A stretch of DNA of 64,000 bases from Desulfobacteraceae bacterium RAAP-1 (GCA_001443525.1 LKPX01000004.1:16717-80716), one strand, 5' to 3'. Shown: positions 35,120 through 44,240, counted from the first letter of the stretch. The notes: generated by a model not told the origin, from the letters alone. Numbers and translations: made by a program.

Positions 35120-36877
35120 TCAGCAAAATATTAAATAAGTAAGAATAATGACGCTTCCCAAAAGCATCGTAAATGCATAATTTCTCACTAGCCCACTACC
35201 GGAAACTCTGATAGTTTGAGCAAGATTCATGAAAAAATCAGCAACTCCATTAACAAATCCATCTATGAAGCGTACATCAAATATCTTTGCCAGAAAATTA
35301 GAGAAAAACAGAGTGAATCTCGTAAACCAGGTATTGTAAATATTGCTTAGATAATTCTCATAAATTGCAAACGGTTTATTAACAATCCACATAAATACCC
35401 GGCTGCCTTTACGATATACCCAATCGGTATCAACACTGATTGTGGGTTCTGGATCCAGTTTTTTCAACAGCATGAAAAAACCAAGGCCTGTAAACATCAG
35501 AATCCCCAAGGAACTGGTTACGTGCTCACCGGAATATGGATTAAAATGAACCGCATATGGCAAAAGCCGGTAAAGAGCGCCTGGGAAAACCCCAATGGCA
35601 ATGCACATAAAAGCAGCCATACCCATAGCAATCAGCATATTGAGAGGCGGTTCCTTGGCCCGGATTCCGGAATCCTTTGCAAAGAACATATAATATGGCA
35701 ATTTCAAGCCTGTGTGAAGGAATGTACCGGCAGAAGCCATGAGCAGAAGCAACGCTACGATCGGTTTATGATCCTGACTGGCGCCTGCAATCACCATTGA
35801 CTTCGTAACGAAACCGCTGAACAAGGGAAAAGCCGAAATGGCAAACCCACCAATCATATAGAGGACGAGAGTGATCGGCATTGTTTTGTAAAGCCCGCCT
35901 AACTCTGTCAGTTTCCGCTTGCCAGTCATTTCAATGACTGCTCCAGCCCCCATGAAAAGCAATCCCTTATATAGAATATGTGCAAACGCATGAGAGACCG
36001 AGCCATTTAAAGATAGTTCTGTTCCTATCCCGACACCAGCCACCATATATCCGACCTGACTGATGATATGGTAAGCCAAAAGCCTGCGGCAGTCATTTTC
36101 AAGAACCGCATAGACGACACCGTATAAAGCCATGATCGTCCCCAGCCAGACAAGAAGATCAGTTCCTGGGAACACGCGCACCAACACATACACCGCTGTT
36201 TTAGTGGTATAAGCGGACATGAAAACAGAACCAGTTACCGTTCCTTCGGGATAGGCATCCGTTAACCAGGCATGAAGAGGCGGAACAGCAGCATTTACCA
36301 TAACACCGATAAGCATCAGATAAAAAGCCAAACTGCCATCATTTGGCATAGGGCCAACGGTCAGTGAATGCGTATGAACATAGTGAAGCATGATACCGCC
36401 CAACAGGCAGACACCACCAAACACATGGACCAAAATATACCGGAAGCCTGCTTCAATGGCCTTTTTTTCACGTTTAGCAAACACAAGGAAAACTGAAGCA
36501 AAAGCCATTAGCTCCCAGAAAACAAAAAGGGTTAAATAATCTCCAGCAAAAGTAACCCCCAGCGAACCCCCAATATAAAGGAAGGCAGCCATATGCTGAC
36601 CGGAATCTTTTACATGCAGTGCATACACGATACCGATAAGCGCCGCAATAGTAAAAACCCATCCAAAGACAATGCTCAGCTTATCGACCGCACCAAAAAC
36701 AAGAGGCGTGCCAGCAAAGCTGTAGCTCCAGAAGGTCCCCTGAGACATAAACGCCACTGATACTATGGCCAAAGCGGGAATCATCATTAAATATACCTGC
36801 TGGACCTTCCCCCGCAAGAAAGGAATCAGAAACGCCCCCAGAATAAATAATATTGATGGGTGGAACCAATCAATCAT
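35120..36877 (-). CDS. NuoL-position antiporter-like subunit (MrpD-like core)
   Basis: This 585-residue protein is read from the ATG at 36877 (GAGG upstream); a GTG at 36892 is the alternative. The core is an MrpD/NuoN-type proton-translocating unit (LTLFVFWELMAFASVFLVF, VPPLHAWLTDAYPEG, CRRLLAYHIISQVGY). After it comes a C-terminal extension with a lateral-helix-like stretch and the closing pattern RFIDGFVNGVADFF...LVRNYAFTMLLG, which is characteristic of NuoL ends. It therefore probably occupies the distal NuoL position, though its core resembles Mrp antiporter subunits. Its start overlaps the stop of the small membrane protein by 8 bp. Confidence 0.85.
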   Translation of the reverse strand: MIDWFHPSILFILGAFLIPFLRGKVQQVYLMMIPALAIVSVAFMSQGTFWSYSFAGTPLVFGAVDKLSIVFGWVFTIAALIGIVYALHVKDSGQHMAAFLYIGGSLGVTFAGDYLTLFVFWELMAFASVFLVFAKREKKAIEAGFRYILVHVFGGVCLLGGIMLHYVHTHSLTVGPMPNDGSLAFYLMLIGVMVNAAVPPLHAWLTDAYPEGTVTGSVFMSAYTTKTAVYVLVRVFPGTDLLVWLGTIMALYGVVYAVLENDCRRLLAYHIISQVGYMVAGVGIGTELSLNGSVSHAFAHILYKGLLFMGAGAVIEMTGKRKLTELGGLYKTMPITLVLYMIGGFAISAFPLFSGFVTKSMVIAGASQDHKPIVALLLLMASAGTFLHTGLKLPYYMFFAKDSGIRAKEPPLNMLIAMGMAAFMCIAIGVFPGALYRLLPYAVHFNPYSGEHVTSSLGILMFTGLGFFMLLKKLDPEPTISVDTDWVYRKGSRVFMWIVNKPFAIYENYLSNIYNTWFTRFTLFFSNFLAKIFDVRFIDGFVNGVADFFMNLAQTIRVSGSGLVRNYAFTMLLGSVIILTYLIFC

Positions 36878-37127
36878 CGTAATAATCCTCACGCTTCATA
36901 ACACCGCCCTGATGACCAATAAATTTAGAAACCAGAATAATAACAACGCAAGAAACGAAACCGTAAAATGCGCCCCAACCTGGTATTTTATCCCAAAAAT
37001 CAATTGCGTGCTCACGATGGACAAAGAAATCAGACAGGAATGTCGCCACGAGCATGAGATATCCTATCTTTTTCAATTTACCGACATTGTCCGGATTACC
37101 GATAAAATCAACAAGTGATTTGATCAT
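36870..37127 (-). CDS. Small two-helix membrane protein inside the nuo operon
   Basis: This 85-residue protein has two hydrophobic segments (about 20-36 and 50-69) separated by a charged loop containing HREHAIDFWDK, with a polar C-terminus (KREDYYDD). Its ATG overlaps the stop of the upstream antiporter gene (ATGA) and its own stop overlaps the downstream start, so it is translated in step with both. It is not one of the 14 standard complex I subunits. It may link or stabilise the two MrpD-like subunits, in the way small MnhF/G-like proteins accompany Mrp antiporters; this is inference. Confidence 0.75.
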   Translation of the reverse strand: MIKSLVDFIGNPDNVGKLKKIGYLMLVATFLSDFFVHREHAIDFWDKIPGWGAFYGFVSCVVIILVSKFIGHQGGVMKREDYYDD

Positions 37128-38620
37128 CGGATGACCTCCTGGGCAAGAGTTAAAAAATATACGGGGAAGATCCCAATTATTAACGATATAATAGCCGTCA
37201 GAACAAGCGGTATTACCACCATTAGATTTTCTTTGATTTCCACATGTTCCTCCCCTTCGTGGTGGTTCGGAAGAAAATGAGAAGGAACCGTTTCTTTTTG
37301 GAAAAAAGCCTTATAGGTAATTGGTAAGAAATATGCAGCGTTCAGGACAGTACTTACCAGCAACACCATAAGTATAGGAATCTGATTGGCTTGAATCGCA
37401 CCCAATGCCAAATACCATTTGCTAACAAACCCAGCCGCTGGTGGCACCCCGATCATACTCAATGATGCAATAAAAAACGCCGTCATAGTCCAAGGCATTT
37501 TTTTACCGATAGCGGTCAATTCACTGATTTCAGTTTTATGTGCCGTTGTATAAAGCGACCCTGCACAGAAAAAGAGCGTAATCTTGGAAAAGGCATGGTT
37601 GGCAATATGCACGATACCGCCTGCCATTCCTGCCGGAGTCAGAAGCACCGCTCCAAGAATAATATATGAAAGCTGACTGATGGTTGAATAGGCAAGTCTC
37701 GCCTTTAGATTGTCTTTGGAAAGGGCAATGAACGACGCCATCAGGATGGTAAACGAGACAATATAAGCTGTTGTAATCCCCAGATGAAGCCGCGCCATCA
37801 TGTCAATTCCATATATATTAAACACAACCCTTAGAATCGAAAAAACGCCGACCTTTACAACAGCAACCGCATGGAGTAATGCACTGACAGGCGTCGGAGC
37901 AACCATGGCCGATGGCAACCAGTTATGAACAGGCATGATCGCGGCCTTAGCTAAACCAAACAAAAAGAGAAAAAACGCCCAAAACAGAAGAGGTGTGGCT
38001 TGCATGTGTTGCAAAAGCCCATAGCTCTTAAAATCAGTTGTTCCTGCAACAATGTATATGATGATAATGCCTGACAAAAGAAGGGTTTTAGACAAACTCA
38101 TGAGATATAGAAAATACTTTTTAGCCCCTTCGATACCTTCAGGTGTTTCTTTATGTCCGACCAGAGGAACGGTAGCAAGACTCAAAATTTCATAAAACAC
38201 AAAAAGTGTTATCAGATTTGCCGAAAATGCCACGCCGATAGTGGCTGAAAGACTGATCGCAAAGCAGGTATAATATCTGGTCTGTGCATGCTCTTTATTG
38301 GCGCGCATATAACCGATAGAATAAAATGTGGTTACAATCCACAAAAAAGAAGCAATTGTAGCAAATATCAGCCCAAGCGCATCGACTCTAAATTTGATAT
38401 CAATGCCTTGATAAAAAGTAACTAACGTATATTCAATGGTATGGCCGGAAAAAATAAGAGGGGCCATAGATATAACAAGGGAGAATTTAACTATTCCAGC
38501 CAGTATAGACCAAGATTCCCTCAAATTCGGACGTTTTTCCCCGGTAAGCAAAATCAGAGGCACAGCAAGAAGAGACGTCAACACCGCAAGCATGGGTTTT
38601 ATAGATAGAATCGTCTGCAC
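37124..38620 (-). CDS. MrpD/NuoN-like antiporter subunit, additional to NuoL/M/N
   Basis: This 498-residue membrane protein belongs to the NuoL/M/N-MrpD superfamily. Visible motifs are LITLFVFYEILSLATVPLVGH (Glu in the channel), AKAAIMPVHNWLPSAMVAPTP, and KARLAYSTISQLSYI. The first codon is GTG at 38620 with AAAGG upstream; an internal ATG at 38593 is an alternative. It lies directly after nuoK, where nuoL normally sits. Together with the 585-residue protein it gives this operon four antiporter-like subunits instead of three, which would allow extra ion translocation if all are built into one complex. Confidence 0.83.
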   Translation of the reverse strand: MQTILSIKPMLAVLTSLLAVPLILLTGEKRPNLRESWSILAGIVKFSLVISMAPLIFSGHTIEYTLVTFYQGIDIKFRVDALGLIFATIASFLWIVTTFYSIGYMRANKEHAQTRYYTCFAISLSATIGVAFSANLITLFVFYEILSLATVPLVGHKETPEGIEGAKKYFLYLMSLSKTLLLSGIIIIYIVAGTTDFKSYGLLQHMQATPLLFWAFFLFLFGLAKAAIMPVHNWLPSAMVAPTPVSALLHAVAVVKVGVFSILRVVFNIYGIDMMARLHLGITTAYIVSFTILMASFIALSKDNLKARLAYSTISQLSYIILGAVLLTPAGMAGGIVHIANHAFSKITLFFCAGSLYTTAHKTEISELTAIGKKMPWTMTAFFIASLSMIGVPPAAGFVSKWYLALGAIQANQIPILMVLLVSTVLNAAYFLPITYKAFFQKETVPSHFLPNHHEGEEHVEIKENLMVVIPLVLTAIISLIIGIFPVYFLTLAQEVIR

Positions 38621-38627
38621 GTTTTCA

Positions 38628-38930
38628 TCAACCTTTACTTAAATTAATATCGTCCACATAAATGGTCTCTTTATTTCTGAAAACCGAAATGATGATGGCC
38701 AGCCCTACCGCCGCTTCTGCGGCGGCAACCGTCATAATCATAAATACAAACACATGTCCATTCATATTATTCAGAAATCTAGAAAACGCAATAAACGTCA
38801 GATTTACGGCATTCAGCATTAATTCAATGCACATATAAATAATCAATACGTTTCGTCTCGTAAATACGCCTACGGCACCGATCGAAAAAAGTATGGCCCC
38901 CAATATCAGGTATGCATTTAGTGAAACCAT
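38628..38930 (-). CDS. nuoK: NADH-quinone oxidoreductase subunit K
   Basis: This 100-residue, three-helix subunit has the conserved membrane Glu residues in [19 protein letters not shown] and the C-terminal helix pattern [18 protein letters not shown], both typical of NuoK and important for proton coupling. Length is exactly that of E. coli NuoK. It is separated by 25 bp from nuoJ and 7 bp from the next antiporter gene. Confidence 0.96.
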   Translation of the reverse strand: MVSLNAYLILGAILFSIGAVGVFTRRNVLIIYMCIELMLNAVNLTFIAFSRFLNNMNGHVFVFMIMTVAAAEAAVGLAIIISVFRNKETIYVDDINLSKG

Positions 38931-38955
38931 AGTATCTATTCATGACTCGGACTTG

Positions 38956-39471
38956 TTATTCCGAATCATCAATCCTCCTTTTTGCTAAGATAACTGCGCC
39001 GACAATGGCCGCAAGCAATAAAAATGAGGCAATCTCAAACGGCAGCAAAAAATCGGTAAAGAGCATCTTCCCTACGGCCTTAGTTGTTCCGAATTCGTAT
39101 GCCGTATCTGTAATAACTTTTACAGCTGATGGATATATCACTGCCAGATGCGCTATTATTATAAAAAGACTGCCAACGATTGCGATACTCCCAAACTGTA
39201 TCACCACTTTGCGCCGGGCTGTTTCTCCTTCTTTTTCATGAACATTCAAAAGCAAAATTACAAAAAGAAATAAAACCATAATTGCCCCGGCATAAACGAT
39301 GATTTGAAGAGCGGCGATTAAATGCGCATCCAAAAGAACATAGATACCAGCCAAAAAGAACATGGTCATAATCAAATTCATGGCCGCAGTAACTGGCTTT
39401 ATATTAGTTACCATCAATGTCGCTGAAAGCACCGCACCTAAACCGAATATATAGAACATCAATAATTGCAT
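38956..39471 (-). CDS. nuoJ: NADH-quinone oxidoreductase subunit J
   Basis: This 171-residue, five-helix membrane subunit has the conserved stretch LQIIVYAGAIMVLFLFVI on helix 3, whose pi-bulge switches during turnover in complex I. It overlaps the 3' end of nuoI by 13 bp. Its position between nuoI and nuoK is canonical. Confidence 0.95.
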   Translation of the reverse strand: MQLLMFYIFGLGAVLSATLMVTNIKPVTAAMNLIMTMFFLAGIYVLLDAHLIAALQIIVYAGAIMVLFLFVILLLNVHEKEGETARRKVVIQFGSIAIVGSLFIIIAHLAVIYPSAVKVITDTAYEFGTTKAVGKMLFTDFLLPFEIASFLLLAAIVGAVILAKRRIDDSE

Positions 39472-40073
39472 TTAGCGTATATCCTTCTGATATATTCAAT
39501 ACGACCTTTGACACTGTTTTCCGTTCTTAAAAGCATTTCTTTTGTGCAGAGCAGGTCATTTCGATCTCTTTTGGCAAGTCCCTCATATTCAGAGCTCATG
39601 ACAATAGCTTCCTTAGGACATACTTCTTCACAAAAGCCACAAAACACACACCTGGACATATCAAGCAAGTAGCTGGCCGGATATCGATCACCATTTTCAT
39701 TTTCTTCGGCAATAATCGATATGGCGGACGCAGGGCATATCTTTTCGCAAAGCCCGCATGCCACACATCGTTCTTTGCCGTTTTCTCGCATAACCAAAAC
39801 CGGCCTGCCACGATAAGCCGGTGGAAGTTCCACCTTTTCTTCCGGATAATAAACAGTAATGATATTCCGTTTTTTACCTTTGGCATGCAGAACAAACCCG
39901 ACCAAGTTGGCCATAAAATGTTTTGTTGTAACGGTCATACCCCTAATGATTTCAAAAATATAGAGCCTCTCCCATAAGGTCAGATCAATATTTTTCCTCA
40001 CTTTTTTGGGCTTCAATTTTCCAATTGGGATTCCCATTTTGGGATAACTATTTATAATATTTTGTTCTGTCAT
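39459..40073 (-). CDS. nuoI: NADH-quinone oxidoreductase subunit I
   Basis: This 204-residue peripheral subunit carries two [4Fe-4S] clusters (N6a/N6b) bound by CVACGLCEKICP and CVFCGFCEEVCP. The N-terminal amphipathic region (IIRGMTVTTKHFMANL) anchors it on the membrane next to NuoH. It hands electrons from the peripheral input module to the N2 cluster in NuoB. With NuoEFG missing, NuoI would be the docking point for whichever dehydrogenase is used; the formate dehydrogenase at the operon end is the obvious candidate. Confidence 0.96.
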   Translation of the reverse strand: MTEQNIINSYPKMGIPIGKLKPKKVRKNIDLTLWERLYIFEIIRGMTVTTKHFMANLVGFVLHAKGKKRNIITVYYPEEKVELPPAYRGRPVLVMRENGKERCVACGLCEKICPASAISIIAEENENGDRYPASYLLDMSRCVFCGFCEEVCPKEAIVMSSEYEGLAKRDRNDLLCTKEMLLRTENSVKGRIEYIRRIYAKCNY

Positions 40074-40074
40074 T

Positions 40075-41148
40075 TTATTTAGCCAAAATCACAACGCCGG
40101 TAATAAATATGTTGATGAGAGCAATCGGAAGAAACATTTTCCAGCCAAGTCTCATGACTTGATCATATCGAAAGCGCGGAAGCGTCCAGCGAATCGTCAT
40201 TTGTAACCAGATGAAGAAAATCACTTTAGAGAAAAAAGTAATAATATTCACCACTATTGCAAGACTCGCAGCTCCATTGGGGCCTGCAAAACGAAAGTAA
40301 TTCAAAAGCATCTGATCGCTGACGAAAGGAAGATGCCACGCGCCAAAAAACATCGTAGTAACAAGAGCACCGATGGTTACAATTTCAAGAAATTCTCCCA
40401 TCCAGAACATAACAAACTTCATCCCGCTGTATTCGGTAAAATAACCTGCAACAAGTTCTGATTCAGCCTCGGCAACATCAAAGGGTGCTCTTTTATTTTC
40501 TGCAATGGCGCATGTAAAAAAAAGCACAAACCCGACCGGCTGCAGAAAGATGCCCCAATTAAAGAAATCTGCCTGCATGGCTCCAATTTGGCTTAACCTG
40601 AGCGTACCATACACCATAATCACACCGATGATGTTTAGCCCCATAACCACTTCATATGAAAGCATCTGTGCAGATGCGCGCAGTCCGCCGAGAAAAGACC
40701 AGTTATTATTGGATGACCATCCGGCCAGTACAGACCCGAAAGACGCTAAGGACGCAAAAGCGAAGACGAAGAGAATCCCTACATCTAGATCAGCAATAAT
40801 AAGATTGACATGATGGCCAAAAAGTTCGTATTGCCCACCAAAAGGGATAACTGCAAAGGTGATAATCGCCGGCGTCAAACTGATAAATGGCGCAATGGTA
40901 TGAAACAGCCGATCCGCTCCTTCCGGGATAAAATCTTCTTTGGTTAACACCTTAATTGCATCTGCAATGGGGTGAAAAAGTCCAATCAGGGTAAATCCGC
41001 AGACATCCGCCCTATTTGCTCCAACCCTGTCCTGCATCAATGCACTTTGTTTTCTTTCCACCCATCCAAGAATGGGTGAAAAAAAACCAATATTTACACT
41101 GAATATGAATAAAATTTTGACAATTGACTCAATCAGGTTTGCAGCCAT
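40075..41148 (-). CDS. nuoH: NADH-quinone oxidoreductase subunit H
   Basis: This 357-residue, eight-helix subunit forms the quinone-binding chamber at the membrane-arm junction. Conserved elements are GWVERKQSALMQDRVGANRA near the N-terminus, the acidic loop RAPFDVAEAESELVAGYFTE, and the C-terminal RFRYDQVMRLGWK. The gene is one base from nuoI and two bases from nuoD. A complete NuoH indicates real quinone reduction rather than a hydrogenase-type complex. Confidence 0.96.
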   Translation of the reverse strand: MAANLIESIVKILFIFSVNIGFFSPILGWVERKQSALMQDRVGANRADVCGFTLIGLFHPIADAIKVLTKEDFIPEGADRLFHTIAPFISLTPAIITFAVIPFGGQYELFGHHVNLIIADLDVGILFVFAFASLASFGSVLAGWSSNNNWSFLGGLRASAQMLSYEVVMGLNIIGVIMVYGTLRLSQIGAMQADFFNWGIFLQPVGFVLFFTCAIAENKRAPFDVAEAESELVAGYFTEYSGMKFVMFWMGEFLEIVTIGALVTTMFFGAWHLPFVSDQMLLNYFRFAGPNGAASLAIVVNIITFFSKVIFFIWLQMTIRWTLPRFRYDQVMRLGWKMFLPIALINIFITGVVILAK

Positions 41149-41150
41149 GG

Positions 41151-42341
41151 CTATCTATCACATTCTCCGCCTATCATATTAATCATGTCAAACGTAGGAA
41201 CGATATCCGCAATAAATCCGCCCTTCACCATCTTAGGCATCGCGGCCGTCAGAGGAAAACAGGGTGGCCGGACCCGACACTTGTAAGGCTTGCCGCTTCC
41301 ATCACTCACCAGATAAAATCCCAGTTCGCCATTAGCCCCCTCAACCGCTGAGTAGATTTCACCGGGAGGTGGCTTTATCCCTTCTGTAACTGTTTTGAAG
41401 TGAAATATCAGCGATTCAATTCTCGTACTTATATCTTCTTTGGATTGCCATCTGTATTCCGGCATATTCACGTTTATCGGACCAGACGGTATCTTCTCTA
41501 AAGCCTGCTCCACAATTCGCATGCTTTGATTGATTTCCTCCATCCTCACCAGGTACCGATCAAAGTTATCCCCTTTTTCTCCGACGGGGACTTCAAAATC
41601 CATCTGATCATACACCAGATAAGGATGAAACTTACGCACATCATATGGAATTCCACACGCTCTGAGACAGGGGCCTGTAAAACCCCATGCAATCGCCTCA
41701 TCGGGAGGCATGATGCCTACATTTCTCACTCGATCAATAAAAATTCTGTTTTTGGTCAAAAGTTTGTTTACATCCGCCCATAGCTTTCTGCATTTTTTAA
41801 AAACGTCTCTGGTTTTGTCTTTAAACCCGTCCGGTAAATCACTTTTAACCCCGCCAATCCGCACATAATTGCTTGTAACACGGGCGCCGCACAGCATTTC
41901 AATAAGATCCCATACCAGTTCACGTGCTTCTACAAAATAAAGAAACGCAGTGAAACCGCCAACCTCCATTGCACCGGCTGCAATATTTGTATAATGGTCA
42001 GATATACGCGAAAGCTCACTGGCGATGACCCGAATATACTTACACCGCTCTGGGACATCAATGCCGACAAGTTTCTCTACAGCTAATGCATACCCTACAT
42101 TATTAATGAGCGGGGAAACGTAATTGAGTCTGTCGGTGTAGGGCATCACCTGTTCCCAGGTTCCATTTTCGCACATTTTCTCAAACCCGCGGTGAAGAAA
42201 CCCGATATCTACTTTCATATCGATAATGGTTTCTCCTTCAAGGGTCAAAAGGAACTTTACCGTTCCATGGGTCACCGGATGTGACGGGCCCATGTTGATC
42301 ACCATGTATTCGCTGTGCAGATCTTTTGCTGAATCAGACAT
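41151..42341 (-). CDS. nuoD: NADH-quinone oxidoreductase subunit D
   Basis: This 396-residue 49-kDa-type subunit forms the quinone headgroup site with NuoB. It has the N-terminal GPSHPVTHGTVKF motif with the quinone-contacting His, the RGFEKMCE helix, YTDRLNYV, and the C-terminal end FDMINMIGGECDR as in canonical NuoD. The [NiFe]-hydrogenase nickel-binding CxxC pairs are absent, so it is a respiratory complex I subunit and not an energy-converting hydrogenase large subunit. NuoC is a separate gene. Confidence 0.96.
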   Translation of the reverse strand: MSDSAKDLHSEYMVINMGPSHPVTHGTVKFLLTLEGETIIDMKVDIGFLHRGFEKMCENGTWEQVMPYTDRLNYVSPLINNVGYALAVEKLVGIDVPERCKYIRVIASELSRISDHYTNIAAGAMEVGGFTAFLYFVEARELVWDLIEMLCGARVTSNYVRIGGVKSDLPDGFKDKTRDVFKKCRKLWADVNKLLTKNRIFIDRVRNVGIMPPDEAIAWGFTGPCLRACGIPYDVRKFHPYLVYDQMDFEVPVGEKGDNFDRYLVRMEEINQSMRIVEQALEKIPSGPINVNMPEYRWQSKEDISTRIESLIFHFKTVTEGIKPPPGEIYSAVEGANGELGFYLVSDGSGKPYKCRVRPPCFPLTAAMPKMVKGGFIADIVPTFDMINMIGGECDR

Positions 42342-42365
42342 AATTTTGGCACTAACCAGTTGTAG

Positions 42366-42851
42366 TTAATTATTATTCGGTCCGATTTGTGGTTGCCTCT
42401 TTTTAATCGGATAATCTTTTCTCAACGGATGCCCTTGAAAACTATCATAGAGCAATATTCTGCTTAAATTAGGGTGCCCTTTAAAAACAATACCGTACAG
42501 ATCAAATGCTTCTCGTTCAAACCAGTTGGCGCTTGGCCATATCGACACAATCGAATCAACACTACACTCTGATTCGGAAACCCTCGTCTTGATTCTAACT
42601 CTTCGATTATACGCCAAAGAATAAAGATGATAGACCACTTCAAACCGAGGTTCTTTTCCCAGATAGTCCACAACTGTTAAATCCATCATAAAATTATAAA
42701 GAAGCTCTTTATCATCTCTTAAAAATATGAAGATATCTAAAAGCTCCTCCTTTTTAACAATAGCTGTATCATCACCGCGATACGAATGTGCATCTACGAT
42801 CGATTCCGCAAATCGAGCCTTCAATTTATTTATTGTTATATTCGCTTCCAT
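42366..42851 (-). CDS. nuoC: NADH-quinone oxidoreductase subunit C
   Basis: This 161-residue 30-kDa-type subunit has the signature block SIWPSANWFEREAFDLYGI, followed by HPNLSRILLYDSFQGHPLRKDYP near the C-terminus. It is a structural subunit of the connecting module with no cofactor, separate from nuoD (24-bp gap). Confidence 0.95.
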   Translation of the reverse strand: MEANITINKLKARFAESIVDAHSYRGDDTAIVKKEELLDIFIFLRDDKELLYNFMMDLTVVDYLGKEPRFEVVYHLYSLAYNRRVRIKTRVSESECSVDSIVSIWPSANWFEREAFDLYGIVFKGHPNLSRILLYDSFQGHPLRKDYPIKKRQPQIGPNNN

Positions 42852-42880
42852 AAAGCAATTTTTATTATCTCATCGTGTCA

Positions 42881-43447
42881 TTATTTATCATTACTTACAG
42901 GAGAAGCACCTTTGGGATAATCCGACCATCTGCTTTCCATAACTTTCTGCTGTAACTTGATCAGCCCATCAATCACCATCTCCGGTCGAGGAGGACATCC
43001 AGGAACATAAATATCTACCGGTATCAGCGTATCGATACCCTGTACCGTTGCATAATTATCATAAAAACCTCCCGACACCGCGCATACGCCAAATGCAAAC
43101 ACCCATTTGGGTTCGGCCATTTGATTATAAACCTTAACCAGTATCGGAGCCTGTTTATGACTGATGGTGCCAACGACCATCAAAAGATCTGCCTGCCTTG
43201 GAGAAAATCGCGGAAGCGCTGCACCAAAACGATCCAAGTCATATTTTGGACCGCATACAGACATAAATTCCATACCACAACAAGCAGTAACAAACGGATA
43301 TTGAAAGAAGGAATATTTCCTCCCCCAGTTATTGATGGCTTCCAGCTTTGTCAGGATCACACTGCCCCCCAGTAAGCGCGAATCATCATCAACGCCTCCA
43401 CAGGAAGAACAACCACCTTTTCTTTTCAATGTATCTATCATTCCCAT
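42881..43447 (-). CDS. nuoB: NADH-quinone oxidoreductase subunit B
   Basis: This 188-residue subunit holds cluster N2, the last in the chain before quinone. The tandem cysteines TACCGME (Cys56/57), FGVCAVSGG and PGCPPRPE supply its four ligands. Unusually, the N-terminus has a further cysteine pair, GGCSSCGG (Cys13, Cys16), not part of the normal N2 site. The gene overlaps nuoA by 10 bp. An ATG two codons downstream is an alternative start. Confidence 0.96.
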   Translation of the reverse strand: MGMIDTLKRKGGCSSCGGVDDDSRLLGGSVILTKLEAINNWGRKYSFFQYPFVTACCGMEFMSVCGPKYDLDRFGAALPRFSPRQADLLMVVGTISHKQAPILVKVYNQMAEPKWVFAFGVCAVSGGFYDNYATVQGIDTLIPVDIYVPGCPPRPEMVIDGLIKLQQKVMESRWSDYPKGASPVSNDK

Positions 43448-43791
43448 TCCAACGCGCCCCTTTTCCAGACGTATATCAAACCAACCGCCAGAATGAACAA
43501 AAACACCATCATTTCTGCAAATCCAAACAGCCCCATTTCCCTAAATAGCACCGCCCAAGGATATAAAAAAACGGCTTCAATATCAAAAACGACAAAAAAA
43601 AGCGCTATAAGATAAAATTTTACGGAAAACCGCAATTTAGGTGACACAATCGGGCTTTCACCACACTCAAACGGCTCCATTTTATCTGCAAATTTCTTTT
43701 TAGGGCCAATAAGAGTTGTCGCAACAATCATCCCTGCGGATGTCGCAGCGGCTAACAAAATCATTATCAGCACTGGAATGTATTCGTTCAT
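43438..43791 (-). CDS. nuoA: NADH-quinone oxidoreductase subunit A
   Basis: This 117-residue, three-helix subunit has the quinone-tunnel loop FECGESPI and the acidic helix FFVVFDIEAVFLYPWAV, both diagnostic of NuoA. It is the first gene of the operon, preceded by a sigma-70-type promoter at 43867-43895. The ribosome-binding site is weak (TGGAAG). Confidence 0.96.
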   Translation of the reverse strand: MNEYIPVLIMILLAAATSAGMIVATTLIGPKKKFADKMEPFECGESPIVSPKLRFSVKFYLIALFFVVFDIEAVFLYPWAVLFREMGLFGFAEMMVFLFILAVGLIYVWKRGALEWE

Positions 43792-43866
43792 TGCTTATCT
43801 GCTTCCATTTTTTTTCCAAGGTTAATTTACTTTTCTCAGATGACATCTTCTCAAAAAAGTTGCTTA

Positions 43867-43895
43867 CCCATATAACAAAAAATATTGCTTGTCAA
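43867..43895 (-). promoter_or_regulatory. Probable sigma-70 promoter of the nuo-FDH operon
   Basis: On the minus strand a consensus -35 (TTGACA, 43890-43895) is followed after 17 bp by TATGGG (43867-43872). The region is very AT-rich. The predicted start lies ~70 bp before nuoA. The rest of the gap up to the repeat at 44241 shows no gene. Confidence 0.6.
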
Positions 43896-44240
43896 ATAAT
43901 TTACCGGATTATTTTTTTAATTTAATCCATGATTTTTTTTGTATCTGTTTTTATTACTCATTGCTGTAATATCTCGTTTCTACCTGAAATTTCAAGAGTT
44001 GAATATTTTACTATCTATTTATAATATCATCACAAAGTTGATGTTTATACTGCATAAAAACCAGCGATTGATATATTTTTCAGATACGATGTCTTGGCTG
44101 ATTTCAATGTCCAGGATAGGCGCAACAAAGAAGGATGAAAATCGATCATTTTAATCATTTTATATTATGTGTACAGCTTGATGCTAAAGTTGGCAGTGTA
44201 ACTTCATCAATCCTAAAATTAAGATTTCATTTTACGTTCG

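Noticed and set aside
37124..38620. Stand-alone Mrp Na+/H+ antiporter operon
   Set aside because: The MrpD-like genes are inside a continuous nuo operon, and MrpA/B/C/E/F/G partners are absent, so they are better read as complex I subunits.
41151..42341. Energy-converting [NiFe]-hydrogenase large subunit
   Set aside because: The protein lacks the nickel-binding CxxC pairs and ends like NuoD; NuoH is complete as well.
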